64,000 bases of DNA, from NCBI GenBank assembly GCA_020846145.1, contig JADLEL010000186.1, positions 31,779 to 95,778 on the forward strand, written 5' to 3'. This document shows positions 9,725-20,286 of this stretch, piece by piece. Each line of letters starts with the position of its first letter. The stretch's first letter is position 1. This DNA comes from Pirellulales bacterium (GTDB lineage Bacteria; Planctomycetota; Planctomycetia; Pirellulales; Thermoguttaceae). Position numbers and translations under genes: made by a program. A model generated the notes under the pieces. That model searched no databases. It worked only from the letters and a program-made list of their open reading frames with translations, and had not been told where the DNA came from.

Positions 9725-11203
9725 TCAAATAGACACCTTTTCCATGCCCATCAGGTCGGCCAATTGGCCGAGTTGGCGGCGGTACTCGCCATGCACGATG
9801 ATGGCGTGGTGGGCGAAACCCGCCTGGGCGACCATCTTCACGTATTCCCGGATGGGCCGATCGATCTTGACGATGAGCGAAACATCGTGAATCGGCAGCG
9901 CGGGCAGGTCCATGATTTCGCCGCGGCAGATCAGCATCCGCCAGCCCAGGGCGTCGCGAATCCAGTGGCTCATCGTGCAGGGGCCGGGGTCGTAGGTGAA
10001 TTCGTAGCTGAAACCGTTGCCTTCGAGTCCCCATTGTTCGGCGGAGGGGGTGATAATCGGCTTGGCGTCCTTGCGGCACTGCGTCGGATCGGCGAATCCG
10101 TGGCCCAAGAACATCATCGCGTTCCGCTTCACGTCGAACTCGGAGAATTCGCCGAAGAAGGGCGTCTTGCCGGAAAAGGCGCGCAGCACCTTCATCATGA
10201 TGAGTCCCAGGATGTCGCCTTCGGTCACGCTCATCACTTCCCCCTTGGCATGGAGTTCGGCCATGCCGAGGAAGGAGGTGGCTTTGGTCTTGGCCTCGAC
10301 GAAATGCTGGCCCAACAGCACGATGCCGTCGAGGCGGAACCGGTCGGCCACGCGCTGGAGCGCGACGGCCACCCGGGCGGCGGCGGCGATGTCGCGATCG
10401 AGCACGCCCTTGATTTCGTATTCGGCATGAACCTTCGCGACGAGTTTGCGCACCTCGGCATCGTTTTCCGCGATCGATTCCCACAGATCCAGGAGGTGGC
10501 TGATCTGGATGTTGATCACTTCGGGCCCGAGCGTGCCCTTAACCATCGTCTTGTCGAATTCGAAGTCGAACATGCCGCGGAAGACCTGTCCGATGGAGCC
10601 GAAGGTCATGGTTTTCAGGCGTTTATGGATCGTAGCCACGTCGATGTATTCGTCGATCCGGCGGTATGCCTCGTCATCGTGGATGCTGCCCACGATGACC
10701 TCGACGTTCTCGTACTTGCCCATTTTTTTGAAGCCGGCGATGAGCTGAATGATCGACATCATGCCGCTCTCGCGGAGCGCGTCTTCGTAATTGCACTTCA
10801 GGTCCATCGTGTCGTGCGACTGCGAAATGTAGATCAGAATCGGCACGCCGGGAATGTGCGAGAGCAATTGGTGGGTATAGTAATCGGGTACGTAGGAGCG
10901 CTCGGTGATGATAAGCAAGTCGATTTGCTCGTCGCGGAAGACTTTTCCGGCGTGGTCGGCGGAGTCGATCGTTTCGACTAAACCGGGATAGACGATATCG
11001 TGCTTTTTCTTCAGCCGATCGAGCACGATTTGAGTGTCTCGAACGAGCTTTTCCCTCATTTCCGGGTACATCCGCCAGTATTCGAAAAAGGCGCCGGACA
11101 TCAGGCCGATCTTCAGCGGCCTTTTGCTCAAAATGCGGTCGCGCGAAAGCAGATCGCCGAACACATCGCCCCGGGCGGTTTCGAAAGATTGCATTTCGGA
11201 CAT
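9725..11203 (-). CDS. L-fucose/L-arabinose isomerase-like protein
   Basis: Start MSEMQSFETARGDVFGDLLSRDRILSKRPLKIGLMSGAFFEYWRMYPE; the ORF track extension to 11488 is not protein-like. Confidence 0.75.
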   Translation of the reverse strand: MSEMQSFETARGDVFGDLLSRDRILSKRPLKIGLMSGAFFEYWRMYPEMREKLVRDTQIVLDRLKKKHDIVYPGLVETIDSADHAGKVFRDEQIDLLIITERSYVPDYYTHQLLSHIPGVPILIYISQSHDTMDLKCNYEDALRESGMMSIIQLIAGFKKMGKYENVEVIVGSIHDDEAYRRIDEYIDVATIHKRLKTMTFGSIGQVFRGMFDFEFDKTMVKGTLGPEVINIQISHLLDLWESIAENDAEVRKLVAKVHAEYEIKGVLDRDIAAAARVAVALQRVADRFRLDGIVLLGQHFVEAKTKATSFLGMAELHAKGEVMSVTEGDILGLIMMKVLRAFSGKTPFFGEFSEFDVKRNAMMFLGHGFADPTQCRKDAKPIITPSAEQWGLEGNGFSYEFTYDPGPCTMSHWIRDALGWRMLICRGEIMDLPALPIHDVSLIVKIDRPIREYVKMVAQAGFAHHAIIVHGEYRRQLGQLADLMGMEKVSI

Positions 11204-11268
11204 CGTTTTTTCCTTTCGGCGGAAGACCCGGCGCGGCCGGGATCGAAATCGCTTAGATTTTTTGGGAA

Positions 11269-12375
11269 TCAATGCTCCGTAATCGCGGCGCTGGAGGGAG
11301 TGGACGGGGAGTCGGCCTGGCGCGAAAACAGGTACGCCACCGGACCGCTCACGACCGTCGAGAGGATCAGCGCCGCCAGGCCGCACCAGACATAGGACCA
11401 AGTCCGCCTGCCGACGCCTTTCCACTCGCGGTAATACAATCCCCAGAGATTGCTGAAAAAAATCACGAACGCCAGATGAATCGGCCAACTCGCGAAGTCG
11501 TAGCGACCCATCTTGGTTTTACCCATGCCGAACCAGAAGAACTCCTGGGCGCCGACCGCGCCGGCGAGCACCGCCAGAAAATAATACAGCGCCAGTTGCT
11601 TTGCGGGACCGCGGCGGTAATCGCCCCAGGAGCGGTGAACGGCATTCAAGATGAGGCAAGCCGCGAGATTGGCGACAAAATTGCCGATCATCAGCGGCAC
11701 CACCGCGGCGGTATTCTTCCAAATATCCGGAACGTCGAATTGCTGCCGGGCCAGTTCGGCGATGGGCGCGCCGGCTTCGATGCCGAAATTGCAGAAGGAG
11801 CTCATGACGCCCGAAACGAGCGCCGCCAGGAATCCCTTGCCCAAGTGAAACTCCTTGACGCCTTCCTGCTTTTGTTCGGCCGTCAACTCGGCTTCCTTGC
11901 GCATGCCGGCGTAGCCGCAGAGCGCGATGCCCAACAAACAGAGGGGCATCCCCAACAGCGAGACGAGGTTCGACGCATTTCCGACCAGTTCCCCCAGCGT
12001 TCCCTTGAAAATAGGAGGCACCAGAGTGCCTAGTACCGTGCATAGTCCCAGGACGACGGCCATACCCAGCGACATACCCAGCCAGCGCAGCGCCAATCCG
12101 AAAGTCAGTCCGCCGATCCCCCAAAGAAAACCGAAGAAAAACACTTGCGCGAGGGTCTGGGAATCGGCGGCGGCCAGCAGATCGGCAAAGTGCGGGATCG
12201 TGCAGAAGGCGATCGCCAGCGGGGCCGCCAAGTACGCGACGAAGTTCGCCACCAGCCAGCCGGTTTCCCAATTCCAGCGTTCGATTTTGCGTAAGGGAGC
12301 ATAAAAACTACCGGCCGCCAAACCGCCCACGGCATGAAGAAATACGCCCGATAACGGATTCATAACGGTTCCCAT
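11269..12375 (-). CDS. rhaT: L-rhamnose-proton symporter (RhaT) family transporter
   Basis: MNPLSGVFLHAVGGLAAGSFYAPLRKIERWNWETGWLVANFVAYLAAPL... multi-spanning, RhaT-like WETGW motif. Confidence 0.85.
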   Translation of the reverse strand: MGTVMNPLSGVFLHAVGGLAAGSFYAPLRKIERWNWETGWLVANFVAYLAAPLAIAFCTIPHFADLLAAADSQTLAQVFFFGFLWGIGGLTFGLALRWLGMSLGMAVVLGLCTVLGTLVPPIFKGTLGELVGNASNLVSLLGMPLCLLGIALCGYAGMRKEAELTAEQKQEGVKEFHLGKGFLAALVSGVMSSFCNFGIEAGAPIAELARQQFDVPDIWKNTAAVVPLMIGNFVANLAACLILNAVHRSWGDYRRGPAKQLALYYFLAVLAGAVGAQEFFWFGMGKTKMGRYDFASWPIHLAFVIFFSNLWGLYYREWKGVGRRTWSYVWCGLAALILSTVVSGPVAYLFSRQADSPSTPSSAAITEH

Positions 12376-12441
12376 GCAAGGTGCGTCACTTGGCGGAGAA
12401 TCGGCATCATGCCTCGATTATCGAGCATCGAAGGTATAATT

Positions 12442-12483
12442 CAAGTGCCAATTTGCGACAATCTATGGCTCTTTTACGACAAT
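12442..12483 (-). promoter_or_regulatory. Putative AraC-type two-site operator upstream of rhaT
   Basis: Minus strand ATTGTCGTAAAAGAGCCATAGATTGTCGCAAATTGGCACTTG; TTGTCG half-sites 21 bp apart; matches 13995-14036 at 33 of 42 positions by manual alignment. Confidence 0.65.
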
Positions 12484-12900
12484 CGAAAAAGCAGCGCAAT
12501 GCATCGTTCACGGCCGAAGTCCTGTATGCGCAGCGGGAGAATATGATTCGGGCGGCGCGAATGGCGGATCGAATGCGGATCGTTCGACTGCGGCGAATTC
12601 GCATTCCCTTGCGCTTGACAATTCTGTCTCTTTTGCGGGAAAATGGACTCTTTCCGCCTGAAAGCACAATAAGTTATGCGCGATTTCGGGAGGACAAGGA
12701 TTGCGATTTCAAAAACGCAAAAAAACCGCCGGTCCGTTTGATAGGCGAGATGATTCGCGCCCCCCACGACTCGGCGGAATCCTCGCCTGAACGGTTTCGG
12801 TTTAGCGAATGCGGAATATTGCGACAGGCTCCCGCGGCGCGAAATCGCGCGCTCCCGCGGCTCGACGAAGACGAAGGACCTTTCGCGGAGGACGTCGAAG

Positions 12901-13824
12901 ATGCAGATTTCGGAGAAAGAATACTTCCATTACATTCCCGTGTCCGAGTGGGACGTGCAGTGGGGGCTGTACGTGACGGGAGCAGGTTGCGGCACCTTTC
13001 CCGGCGACAAACCGTATCCGCAACTGGTGCATCCCGATCTGTATCAATACGCTTGGGAAAAAGGGCGCGTCTTGCCCGAGTATCAAATCGTGTACATTCT
13101 CCGCGGCGAAGGCATCTTCGAGTCGGCCCCCACCGGCGCCCTTGCGATCCGCGGCCCTTGCGTGCTGTTGACCTTCCCCGGCGTCTGGCACCGCTACCGG
13201 CCGACGGGCAAGACGGGTTGGAGCGAGTGCTGGGCGGGCTTGAGCGGCGAACACCTGCATCGCCTCCTCCGGCAAGGCTTTATTTCGCCGAACAGTCCGC
13301 TCTTGAAGGTCGAGGACGACGCGCGGCTGCGCAAGGCCTGGGATTCGTTTTTCGATCAGGTTCGGCTCGACGCCACGCGTTCGCATTCCATCGCCGCCGG
13401 CGCGATGCTGATCCTGGCCGAAGCGCTCGAGGCCGCCCAAGTGCGGCCCATGCCGCCCGATCCCCGCACCTGCATCTCGCCCTCCGAGGACGCCCTGGTG
13501 GCCGAAGCCATCCAGTGGATTTGGGACCACAGCCAGCGGCCGATGATCGTGAAAAACGTGGTGGCGCAACTCCCGGTGACGCGGCGTTCCCTCGAACGCC
13601 GCTTCCGCCGCGCCGTGGGGCATAGCATTCTCGACGAAATCAACCGCTGCCGGCTCGAACGCGCCAAGTGGCTGCTGAAAGAGACCGATCTGCCGATCAA
13701 GGGCGTGGCGATGTCGGCCGGCTTCTCGCGGACCAAGCGGATGAACGAAGTCTTCCTGCGGAACCTGGGATTGTCCGCGGCGAATTATCGCGCGCAAATA
13801 CGCCGAGAATCTTCCAATTCTTGA
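12901..13824 (+). CDS. AraC family transcriptional regulator (XylR-like)
   Basis: C-terminal HTH VVAQLPVTRRSLERRFRRAVGHSILDEINRCRLERAKWLLKETDLPIKGVAMSAGFS. Confidence 0.92.
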   Translation: MQISEKEYFHYIPVSEWDVQWGLYVTGAGCGTFPGDKPYPQLVHPDLYQYAWEKGRVLPEYQIVYILRGEGIFESAPTGALAIRGPCVLLTFPGVWHRYRPTGKTGWSECWAGLSGEHLHRLLRQGFISPNSPLLKVEDDARLRKAWDSFFDQVRLDATRSHSIAAGAMLILAEALEAAQVRPMPPDPRTCISPSEDALVAEAIQWIWDHSQRPMIVKNVVAQLPVTRRSLERRFRRAVGHSILDEINRCRLERAKWLLKETDLPIKGVAMSAGFSRTKRMNEVFLRNLGLSAANYRAQIRRESSNS

Positions 13825-13994
13825 ACCGTGAAATAGGCGTTTACGATTTCACCTTCTCATGCAGGAAGGGCGTTCTTTCGAAAACACCCGCAGACAAATG
13901 TCTAGGGAATTGACCTCGTGGAAGGGTTAAAAAACGACCGAAAGCATCTCAAGCTAAACCACCATTCGGCGAGGAAATGGAGTTATCGCGCCAA

Positions 13995-14036
13995 TCTGTC
14001 GCAAAACGGCTATATATTGTCGCAAGTTGGTACTTG
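13995..14036 (+). promoter_or_regulatory. Putative AraC-type two-site operator upstream of the PEP-CTERM giant
   Basis: TCTGTCGCAAAACGGCTATATATTGTCGCAAGTTGGTACTTG; same spacing and same orientation relative to the downstream gene as 12442-12483. Confidence 0.65.
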
Positions 14037-14160
14037 TTTTCACCCGTTACGGGTGCTTATAGTGCCAATATATGGTTAATTTTGCCAACTTATCATGGTT
14101 TGAAGATTCACATTTTTCGACTTTCTTCGACCCTGTTTACTTACTTGTTGAAGGTGCTTT

Positions 14161-17100
14161 ATGAATTCCAGGCTTCGGATGTCAATAATTGTTTCGGCGC
14201 ATTGCCTTGTCGGTATGTTTGCCTTACTTATGATCTTTAGTCCCACCACGGCGGCGACCTTCACCTGGGACGGCGATGGCGGCGACGGCATGATTAACAA
14301 TGGGGCGAACTGGGTCGGCGGGGCCTCGCCGAACTGGACGACCACGACCACCGACTCGATCGTTTTCGATGCCGTAGCGGGCGGAGCGAGCACGACGCCG
14401 CAAACGGCGGCGGGCGATAATTATATCGGCGGCAACCAAACGGGAAGCGGGGTGGTTCCGATTCCGGTGTTCACCTTTAACGCCGGCGCTCCCGCCTACA
14501 CGTTTAACTACACCAATAGCACCGATTACCTGGTCCTGCGCCGAACTACGGCTTCGGGCACCCCTTACAATCTCTTGGAGAATAAGAGTTCCGCGACGCA
14601 AACGTTCAACGTGAATTTCGGCGCTACCCGACGCGCCGCCATTTCCGCCACCGCCGGCGATCTCGTCTTCAATGGCGAATTTGCCCCCGGCTATCAGAGC
14701 ACCACCAGCGGTTCCGGCTGGATCAGAATCGAAGGCGCCCACAATGTTTACCTTAACGGCATTATCTTCGGTGCGTCGGGCTTGGATACCAACAGTGCCC
14801 AACTCATCGCCATTGACGGCGGCGGCGGCGCGGTCGCCATCGGCGATGCCGGCACGGCGTGGAATGGGAAGCTCGTGCTGAGCGGCGATACGCTCGACGC
14901 CACCCGTGGGCGCAGCGATGGCCGGCTCCTTGCCACGAACAATAATTCGTTCGGCGGCACGGGCGGCGGCACCTACATCATGTCCACGCCGACGGCCTCG
15001 CAGAGTTCCACGCAACTCGGCACGGGAAGAGTCGAACTCGACAACGCTTTTGGGGTTACCGTGGGCGAGTCCTTCGGGCTGGAAGGCCGCGGCGGCGCGG
15101 CGGCAACCGCTTTTCACATCTTGAATACGAGCGGCAACAACACCATCAACGGGAACCTCTTCAACAGCGGCGGCGGGGGCAACTTCATTCCCGCCACGGC
15201 CATCGATCAGACCGAGTACAACCTCGGCTCCAACGGCGGCAGCCTCACGATTTCGGGCAACATCACCCAAGGCCAGACGACCGGCGCTCGCAATCTCAAT
15301 TTGGGAGGAATCAGCACCGCGAATAACACCATTTCCGGCGTTATCCAGCAAGCGGCCGGAGCATCTGCCTGGAATCTCGTGAAACGCGATGCCGGCAAGT
15401 GGATCCTCGCGGGCGCGAACACCTACACCGGCACGACGACGATTTCCGGCGGTACGCTCGTCTTGGACAGCACCGGATCGATCGCCGCTTCCTCTTCGAT
15501 CAACGTGCAGAGCGGCACTTTCGACGTCTCCGCCGTTGCGGGCGGATTCATCTTGGGCGGCACGCAAACGCTCAAAGGCGGCGGCGCCGTTACGGGCGCC
15601 GTCACCACTACCAGCGGCAGCATCCTTGCCCCGGGGGCCAGCGCGGGCACAATTACCTTGAACGGCCCGTTGTCGCTGGTTGACGGCACCGTTCTGCAAT
15701 ATGAGTTGAGCAACAATATCGCGAGCGGCAACGATCGCATCCAACTCAACGGCAATCTGACGCTTTCGGGCAGCAGCACCTTGGCCGTTACCATGCTCAA
15801 CGGCGCGCTGGGGACCGGCTCGTACCGGCTGATCGATTACACGGGCACGCTTACGGGCAACGCCGGCAATTTTGCCCTTTCGGGATTGGCCAGCGGATCG
15901 ACCCGGCAGTCGTTCAGTCTGCTCACGGGCAACGACGTCGGCGGGACGGCCAACCAGGTCAATCTCAAGGTGACGGGCGCAGCGCAAAATATCGCCTGGA
16001 AAAACGGCGTCAGTTCGTACAATTGGGAACTCGTCGGCGCGGCGAGCAACTGGACGAGCAGCGACGGAAAATTCTACAATCTCGACAATGTAACATTCAA
16101 TAACACCGGTTCCAACGCCTCGAACATCAATCTTACGACCACGTTGAATCCCGCTTCGCTCACGTTCACGAACAACAGCGGCCACAATTACGCGTTTGCC
16201 GGCGGCGGGGCCATTGTCGGGAGCACGATCCCGCTGGCGCTCGGCGGATCGGGGAATGCGACCTTCGGCAACTCGGCCGCGAACACCTTCGGCGACGTCA
16301 CGGTCAGCGGCGCGGGAACCTTAACCTTCAGCAACACGGCCGCGAACACGTTGGGCAACGTCAGCGTCAGCGGCGGGAATCTGACCTTCGCCAACGGCGC
16401 GAACGCGAACGCGCTGGGCAACCTCACGATCGGCGGCGGAACGGTGAACGTGGCCAACGGCGCGGCGAATACCTTTGCCAGCCTCGCCTTGAATGGCGGC
16501 ACGCTGACCTTCAATCAGAGCGTGGACGTTTCGCTGGCCAATGCCCTCACCGGGGCCGGCAACTTGCAGCAGCAAGGCTCACGCATCCTCACGATTGCCG
16601 GCACGACTTCCGGTTTCACCGGTTCGGTGGCGGTCGCCGCGGGCGCCACGCTGCAGATTACCGCTTCCACGGCGTTCACTTCCGCCAGCGGGATTACGGT
16701 CGCCTCCGGCGCCACGCTGGAACTGGTGAAAGCCAACGTCGGCACGACGAGCACGGCGCCGGTCCATGTCGGCGGGGCGGGCGTGGGCGGCAACGGCGCG
16801 GTCATGGACAACTCGACGTTCGCCGGCGGCACGGACACCTACGGCGTCCTCCATAATGTCGTTCTAACCGGCGACACGACGATTGCCAACACGAACCCCG
16901 CCGGAGTCTGGGGATTTGGTTTCAGCACCATTCACGCTCCGCTCTCCGCCACCAATCTTCCCGGCACGTTGCAGGGAAATGGTTATACCTTGACGAAGAT
17001 CGGCGTCGGCGAAATTGATATCGAAAACGTCTTCGATACCCATCTGGGGAATATCAACGTTTTCGGCGGCAACCTTGTCTTCCAATACGAAGCTACCCTG

Positions 17101-20100
17101 GGAAGCAATCCCGGCGTCGTCACCATTAACGATACGGATGCGTCAAGCAAGGATGCCGCTCTCGGCCTTTACCAGACTCCGGAAATCCACGGCAAGCCGA
17201 TCACGATCGGAGCGAACGGCGGTGGAGTTACGGCTTGGCGAGGCACCATTCAGATGATTTCGCCCATCACCACCACGGCCGGCAGCGGCGGCCTGCGATT
17301 GAGGTACTCGCGATCCACCGGCAGTTTTTACTTGCGCGGCCCCATCACCGGTCCCGGCGGGCTTACCTCTTCGGCGAGTGCCGCGGCTCCCCGAATTTAC
17401 CTCTCCAATGACAGCAACACTTTCACCGGCGAGATCGTCGTCCAGAGCGGCAACCTGGTCATCGGCGAAGCCGGTACGACCGGCTCGCTCGGCGCCGCCG
17501 CTTCCATCGAGTTGCAGGGGGGCGTCCTCGCTTGGAATCTGAATAAGGCCTATACCGTCGCCAAAACCTACTTCGGGGCCGGCGGCGTCGATTTCGGCGA
17601 AAACAACGTCGTCCGGCAACTCCCCAACGCCGTCGTAACCGTGAACCTCGACAGCACCTACTCCGGACCGACCAACATCTACCAGGGCAAAGTAATCCTG
17701 AAAACCAACAACGGCTTCGGCGCCGATGGCGGCAACGTCTCGGTCTTGAGCAATGCGACGAGCACGACGGGCGGGGAACTCGATCTCGATAACGCGGCAG
17801 GATTGACGATTAACCAAAACTTTATTGCGGCCGGTTCCGGCGGCTACGGCGGCTTCTTCTACGGCGGCCCGGGAGTGATCCGCAACGTCGCCGGCGCGAA
17901 CAAAATCAACGGCGGCATCAACTTGAACACCGGAAACGGATTGATCGTCTCCGCGGGAGGTTCGCTCGAACTGGCGGGGACGATCGGCAACCTCGCCGCG
18001 TCCGCGGAGCGGGCCATCGTGCTGGGCGGAACGGCGCCCGGGCTGGTTTCCGGCTCGATCGCCGATGGAACCGCCGCCCGCACGATGTTGGAAAAAATCG
18101 GCGCGGGAACGTGGACCATCTCCGGCTATGGTTATAGCACCGGCGCGACCAACATTTACGAGGGCGCCTTGGCGCTAACGGGCGGCGCGGGCCTCGGCAC
18201 CGCCGCCATCACGCTCGAAAAATCGTCGGCCACCTTCGACGTTTCCGCCCTCTCGGCCGGAGCGTTCTCTTTGGGCGGCGCGGGCGTACAGCAGGTTCTG
18301 CAAGGCGCCGGCACGGTGAAGGGCAACTTGGCCTTTTACAGCATAAACAACCTGATCTCGACCGGCGGTCCCGCGGTCATCAATTATCCTGCCGCGACTC
18401 CCAACTTGACGCAAAACGTCAACGCGCCAAGCGGCCCGCTGACGATCCAGGGCGATTTCAGCCTGGGCGACGGCGGCAACACGCTGCAATTCTCGCTCGC
18501 CGGCGCTCCCGGTAGCTCCAATAACGGCAAGATCACCGTTACCGCCGCGCTGACCAAAGGTCTGTATTACGACACCAACGTGCTGATCGTGCCCCAGACT
18601 TCGCTGACGGCGGGAAGATATACGCTGCTTTCGGCGAGTTCGGTCGTCGCCAATCCTTACGGCTTCGTCCTCGATCCGCTGTTGGACGCGGGCCAAAACA
18701 CCCGCTATGGATTTACCCTGGATAATGCCACCGATCCCAAGAAGTTGGACCTCGTGGTAACCGGCTCGAACGCCAACCTGACGTGGACGGGCGCCATCTC
18801 CGCCGACTGGGATCTAAAGTTAACGCCCAACTGGAGCGGCGCCGCGGACGAGAAGTTCTACCAAGCCGACGCGGTAACCTTCGGCGACGGTCCGACCGCC
18901 ACGGCGGTCAATCTCGCCGGGGTGCTGCGTCCGGCCTCGATCACGGTGAATTCCGCCTCCGATTACACCTTCGGCGGCACGAGTGGCCGGATCACCGGCG
19001 GCACGGGAATCGTCAAGAGCGGCTCCGGCGTTTTGACGATCTCGAACTATCACGATAACGGAACTCCCGCGCTTCTCACCGATGATTATTCGAACGATTT
19101 CACCGGCACGGTTACCATTGCCGGCGGCACCCTCAAGGTCGGCAACGCCTCCGCTTTGGGCAACTCGTCGAACGGCGGCGTGTACCCCAACGCCGGCACC
19201 GTCGTCGATGGCGGCACGCTGGACCTCAACGGCCAGAACGTCTCGCCCGAAACCATCGCCGTCAAGAATAACGGATCGCTAGTCAACAACGGCACGGCGA
19301 ACAGTTACTTGCTGTACGTCGAGCTTACCGGCAACGCCACGTTCGGCGGCTCGCGGTTCTGGCAGATCAACAGCGGAGCGGCTTCGCCGATGTTTACCCT
19401 GCCTTATCTCAAAGGCAACAACTTTGCTTTGACCAAGGTCGGGACCAACGAAGTCGATCTGACCGACATGGGCGAAACCAACCTGGGCGCTATTTTCATT
19501 CAAGCAGGGTCTCTGTGGTTTGTCGGCAGCACGACCATGGGCAACGCGGCCAGTACGGTCGCGATTTCCAACAACGCCCAATTGGTTTTGCAGGATTGCA
19601 CCGTGGTGCATGCAAAGCCGGTCGTGGTGGATGCCACGGGCGGCACGATCTTTACGTGGTCGGGCAATAATACCATGAGCGGGGGGATTGCCTTGAACGG
19701 CGCCGGAACGCTGAGCACCGGCAACGGTTCGACGTTGACCCTAAACGGCGTCATTTCGGGCGCCGGCGGTCTGACCAAGATCAATTACAACGCGGCGGGC
19801 GGGACGGTAATCCTCGGCGGTAACAACAGCTACCAAGGCCCGACCTTGATCTCGGCGGGCAAGCTGGAATTGACCGCGACGGGCCAGATTTCCACGGCCT
19901 CCGCCATTACCAACAACGCCACTTTCCAGATCGACGGCGGCACGCATGCCCTGGGCACGATCGGCGGGACTGGGGCGATGTACGTGTTCGGAACTTCGGC
20001 GGTCACGGCCGTATCGATTACGCAAGGCGCGCTGTCGATCGGCGGTGCCGCTCCGGCAGTTGCCGCTGCGGCGGCCGTGCCCGAACCGGGGATGTGGTCG

Positions 20101-20157
20101 TTGTTGCTTCTGGGCTTGGTTGTTGGAGCAATTCGGCGTTATGTGCGGAAGCGGTGA
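14161..20157 (+). CDS. Giant PEP-CTERM protein with autotransporter-associated beta-strand repeats
   Basis: 1998 aa; signal peptide; repeated GAGTWTISG/GANTYTGTTTISGGTLVLDS motifs; C-terminus VPEPGMWSLLLLGLVVGAIRRYVRKR. Confidence 0.93.
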   Translation: MNSRLRMSIIVSAHCLVGMFALLMIFSPTTAATFTWDGDGGDGMINNGANWVGGASPNWTTTTTDSIVFDAVAGGASTTPQTAAGDNYIGGNQTGSGVVPIPVFTFNAGAPAYTFNYTNSTDYLVLRRTTASGTPYNLLENKSSATQTFNVNFGATRRAAISATAGDLVFNGEFAPGYQSTTSGSGWIRIEGAHNVYLNGIIFGASGLDTNSAQLIAIDGGGGAVAIGDAGTAWNGKLVLSGDTLDATRGRSDGRLLATNNNSFGGTGGGTYIMSTPTASQSSTQLGTGRVELDNAFGVTVGESFGLEGRGGAAATAFHILNTSGNNTINGNLFNSGGGGNFIPATAIDQTEYNLGSNGGSLTISGNITQGQTTGARNLNLGGISTANNTISGVIQQAAGASAWNLVKRDAGKWILAGANTYTGTTTISGGTLVLDSTGSIAASSSINVQSGTFDVSAVAGGFILGGTQTLKGGGAVTGAVTTTSGSILAPGASAGTITLNGPLSLVDGTVLQYELSNNIASGNDRIQLNGNLTLSGSSTLAVTMLNGALGTGSYRLIDYTGTLTGNAGNFALSGLASGSTRQSFSLLTGNDVGGTANQVNLKVTGAAQNIAWKNGVSSYNWELVGAASNWTSSDGKFYNLDNVTFNNTGSNASNINLTTTLNPASLTFTNNSGHNYAFAGGGAIVGSTIPLALGGSGNATFGNSAANTFGDVTVSGAGTLTFSNTAANTLGNVSVSGGNLTFANGANANALGNLTIGGGTVNVANGAANTFASLALNGGTLTFNQSVDVSLANALTGAGNLQQQGSRILTIAGTTSGFTGSVAVAAGATLQITASTAFTSASGITVASGATLELVKANVGTTSTAPVHVGGAGVGGNGAVMDNSTFAGGTDTYGVLHNVVLTGDTTIANTNPAGVWGFGFSTIHAPLSATNLPGTLQGNGYTLTKIGVGEIDIENVFDTHLGNINVFGGNLVFQYEATLGSNPGVVTINDTDASSKDAALGLYQTPEIHGKPITIGANGGGVTAWRGTIQMISPITTTAGSGGLRLRYSRSTGSFYLRGPITGPGGLTSSASAAAPRIYLSNDSNTFTGEIVVQSGNLVIGEAGTTGSLGAAASIELQGGVLAWNLNKAYTVAKTYFGAGGVDFGENNVVRQLPNAVVTVNLDSTYSGPTNIYQGKVILKTNNGFGADGGNVSVLSNATSTTGGELDLDNAAGLTINQNFIAAGSGGYGGFFYGGPGVIRNVAGANKINGGINLNTGNGLIVSAGGSLELAGTIGNLAASAERAIVLGGTAPGLVSGSIADGTAARTMLEKIGAGTWTISGYGYSTGATNIYEGALALTGGAGLGTAAITLEKSSATFDVSALSAGAFSLGGAGVQQVLQGAGTVKGNLAFYSINNLISTGGPAVINYPAATPNLTQNVNAPSGPLTIQGDFSLGDGGNTLQFSLAGAPGSSNNGKITVTAALTKGLYYDTNVLIVPQTSLTAGRYTLLSASSVVANPYGFVLDPLLDAGQNTRYGFTLDNATDPKKLDLVVTGSNANLTWTGAISADWDLKLTPNWSGAADEKFYQADAVTFGDGPTATAVNLAGVLRPASITVNSASDYTFGGTSGRITGGTGIVKSGSGVLTISNYHDNGTPALLTDDYSNDFTGTVTIAGGTLKVGNASALGNSSNGGVYPNAGTVVDGGTLDLNGQNVSPETIAVKNNGSLVNNGTANSYLLYVELTGNATFGGSRFWQINSGAASPMFTLPYLKGNNFALTKVGTNEVDLTDMGETNLGAIFIQAGSLWFVGSTTMGNAASTVAISNNAQLVLQDCTVVHAKPVVVDATGGTIFTWSGNNTMSGGIALNGAGTLSTGNGSTLTLNGVISGAGGLTKINYNAAGGTVILGGNNSYQGPTLISAGKLELTATGQISTASAITNNATFQIDGGTHALGTIGGTGAMYVFGTSAVTAVSITQGALSIGGAAPAVAAAAAVPEPGMWSLLLLGLVVGAIRRYVRKR

Positions 20158-20286
20158 CTTCCACCAATAGGAAAAAGGATTCATCACCTCCCGCCGCGGC
20201 GAACTCGCGGCTCCCTCCGAGCGCGAGTTCGCCCGGCGTTCTTCCGGAAGTGATGATTCGAAGGATTGCCGTGTAGGATATTGGAA

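Noticed and set aside
9764-10981. 405-aa plus-strand ORF opposite the isomerase gene
   Set aside because: Shadow of the minus-strand isomerase; His/Asp/Val-rich reverse translation typical of antisense ORFs.
14224-16185. 653-aa minus-strand ORF opposite the PEP-CTERM gene
   Set aside because: Antisense shadow ORF in GC-rich coding DNA; low-complexity composition, no recognisable domain.
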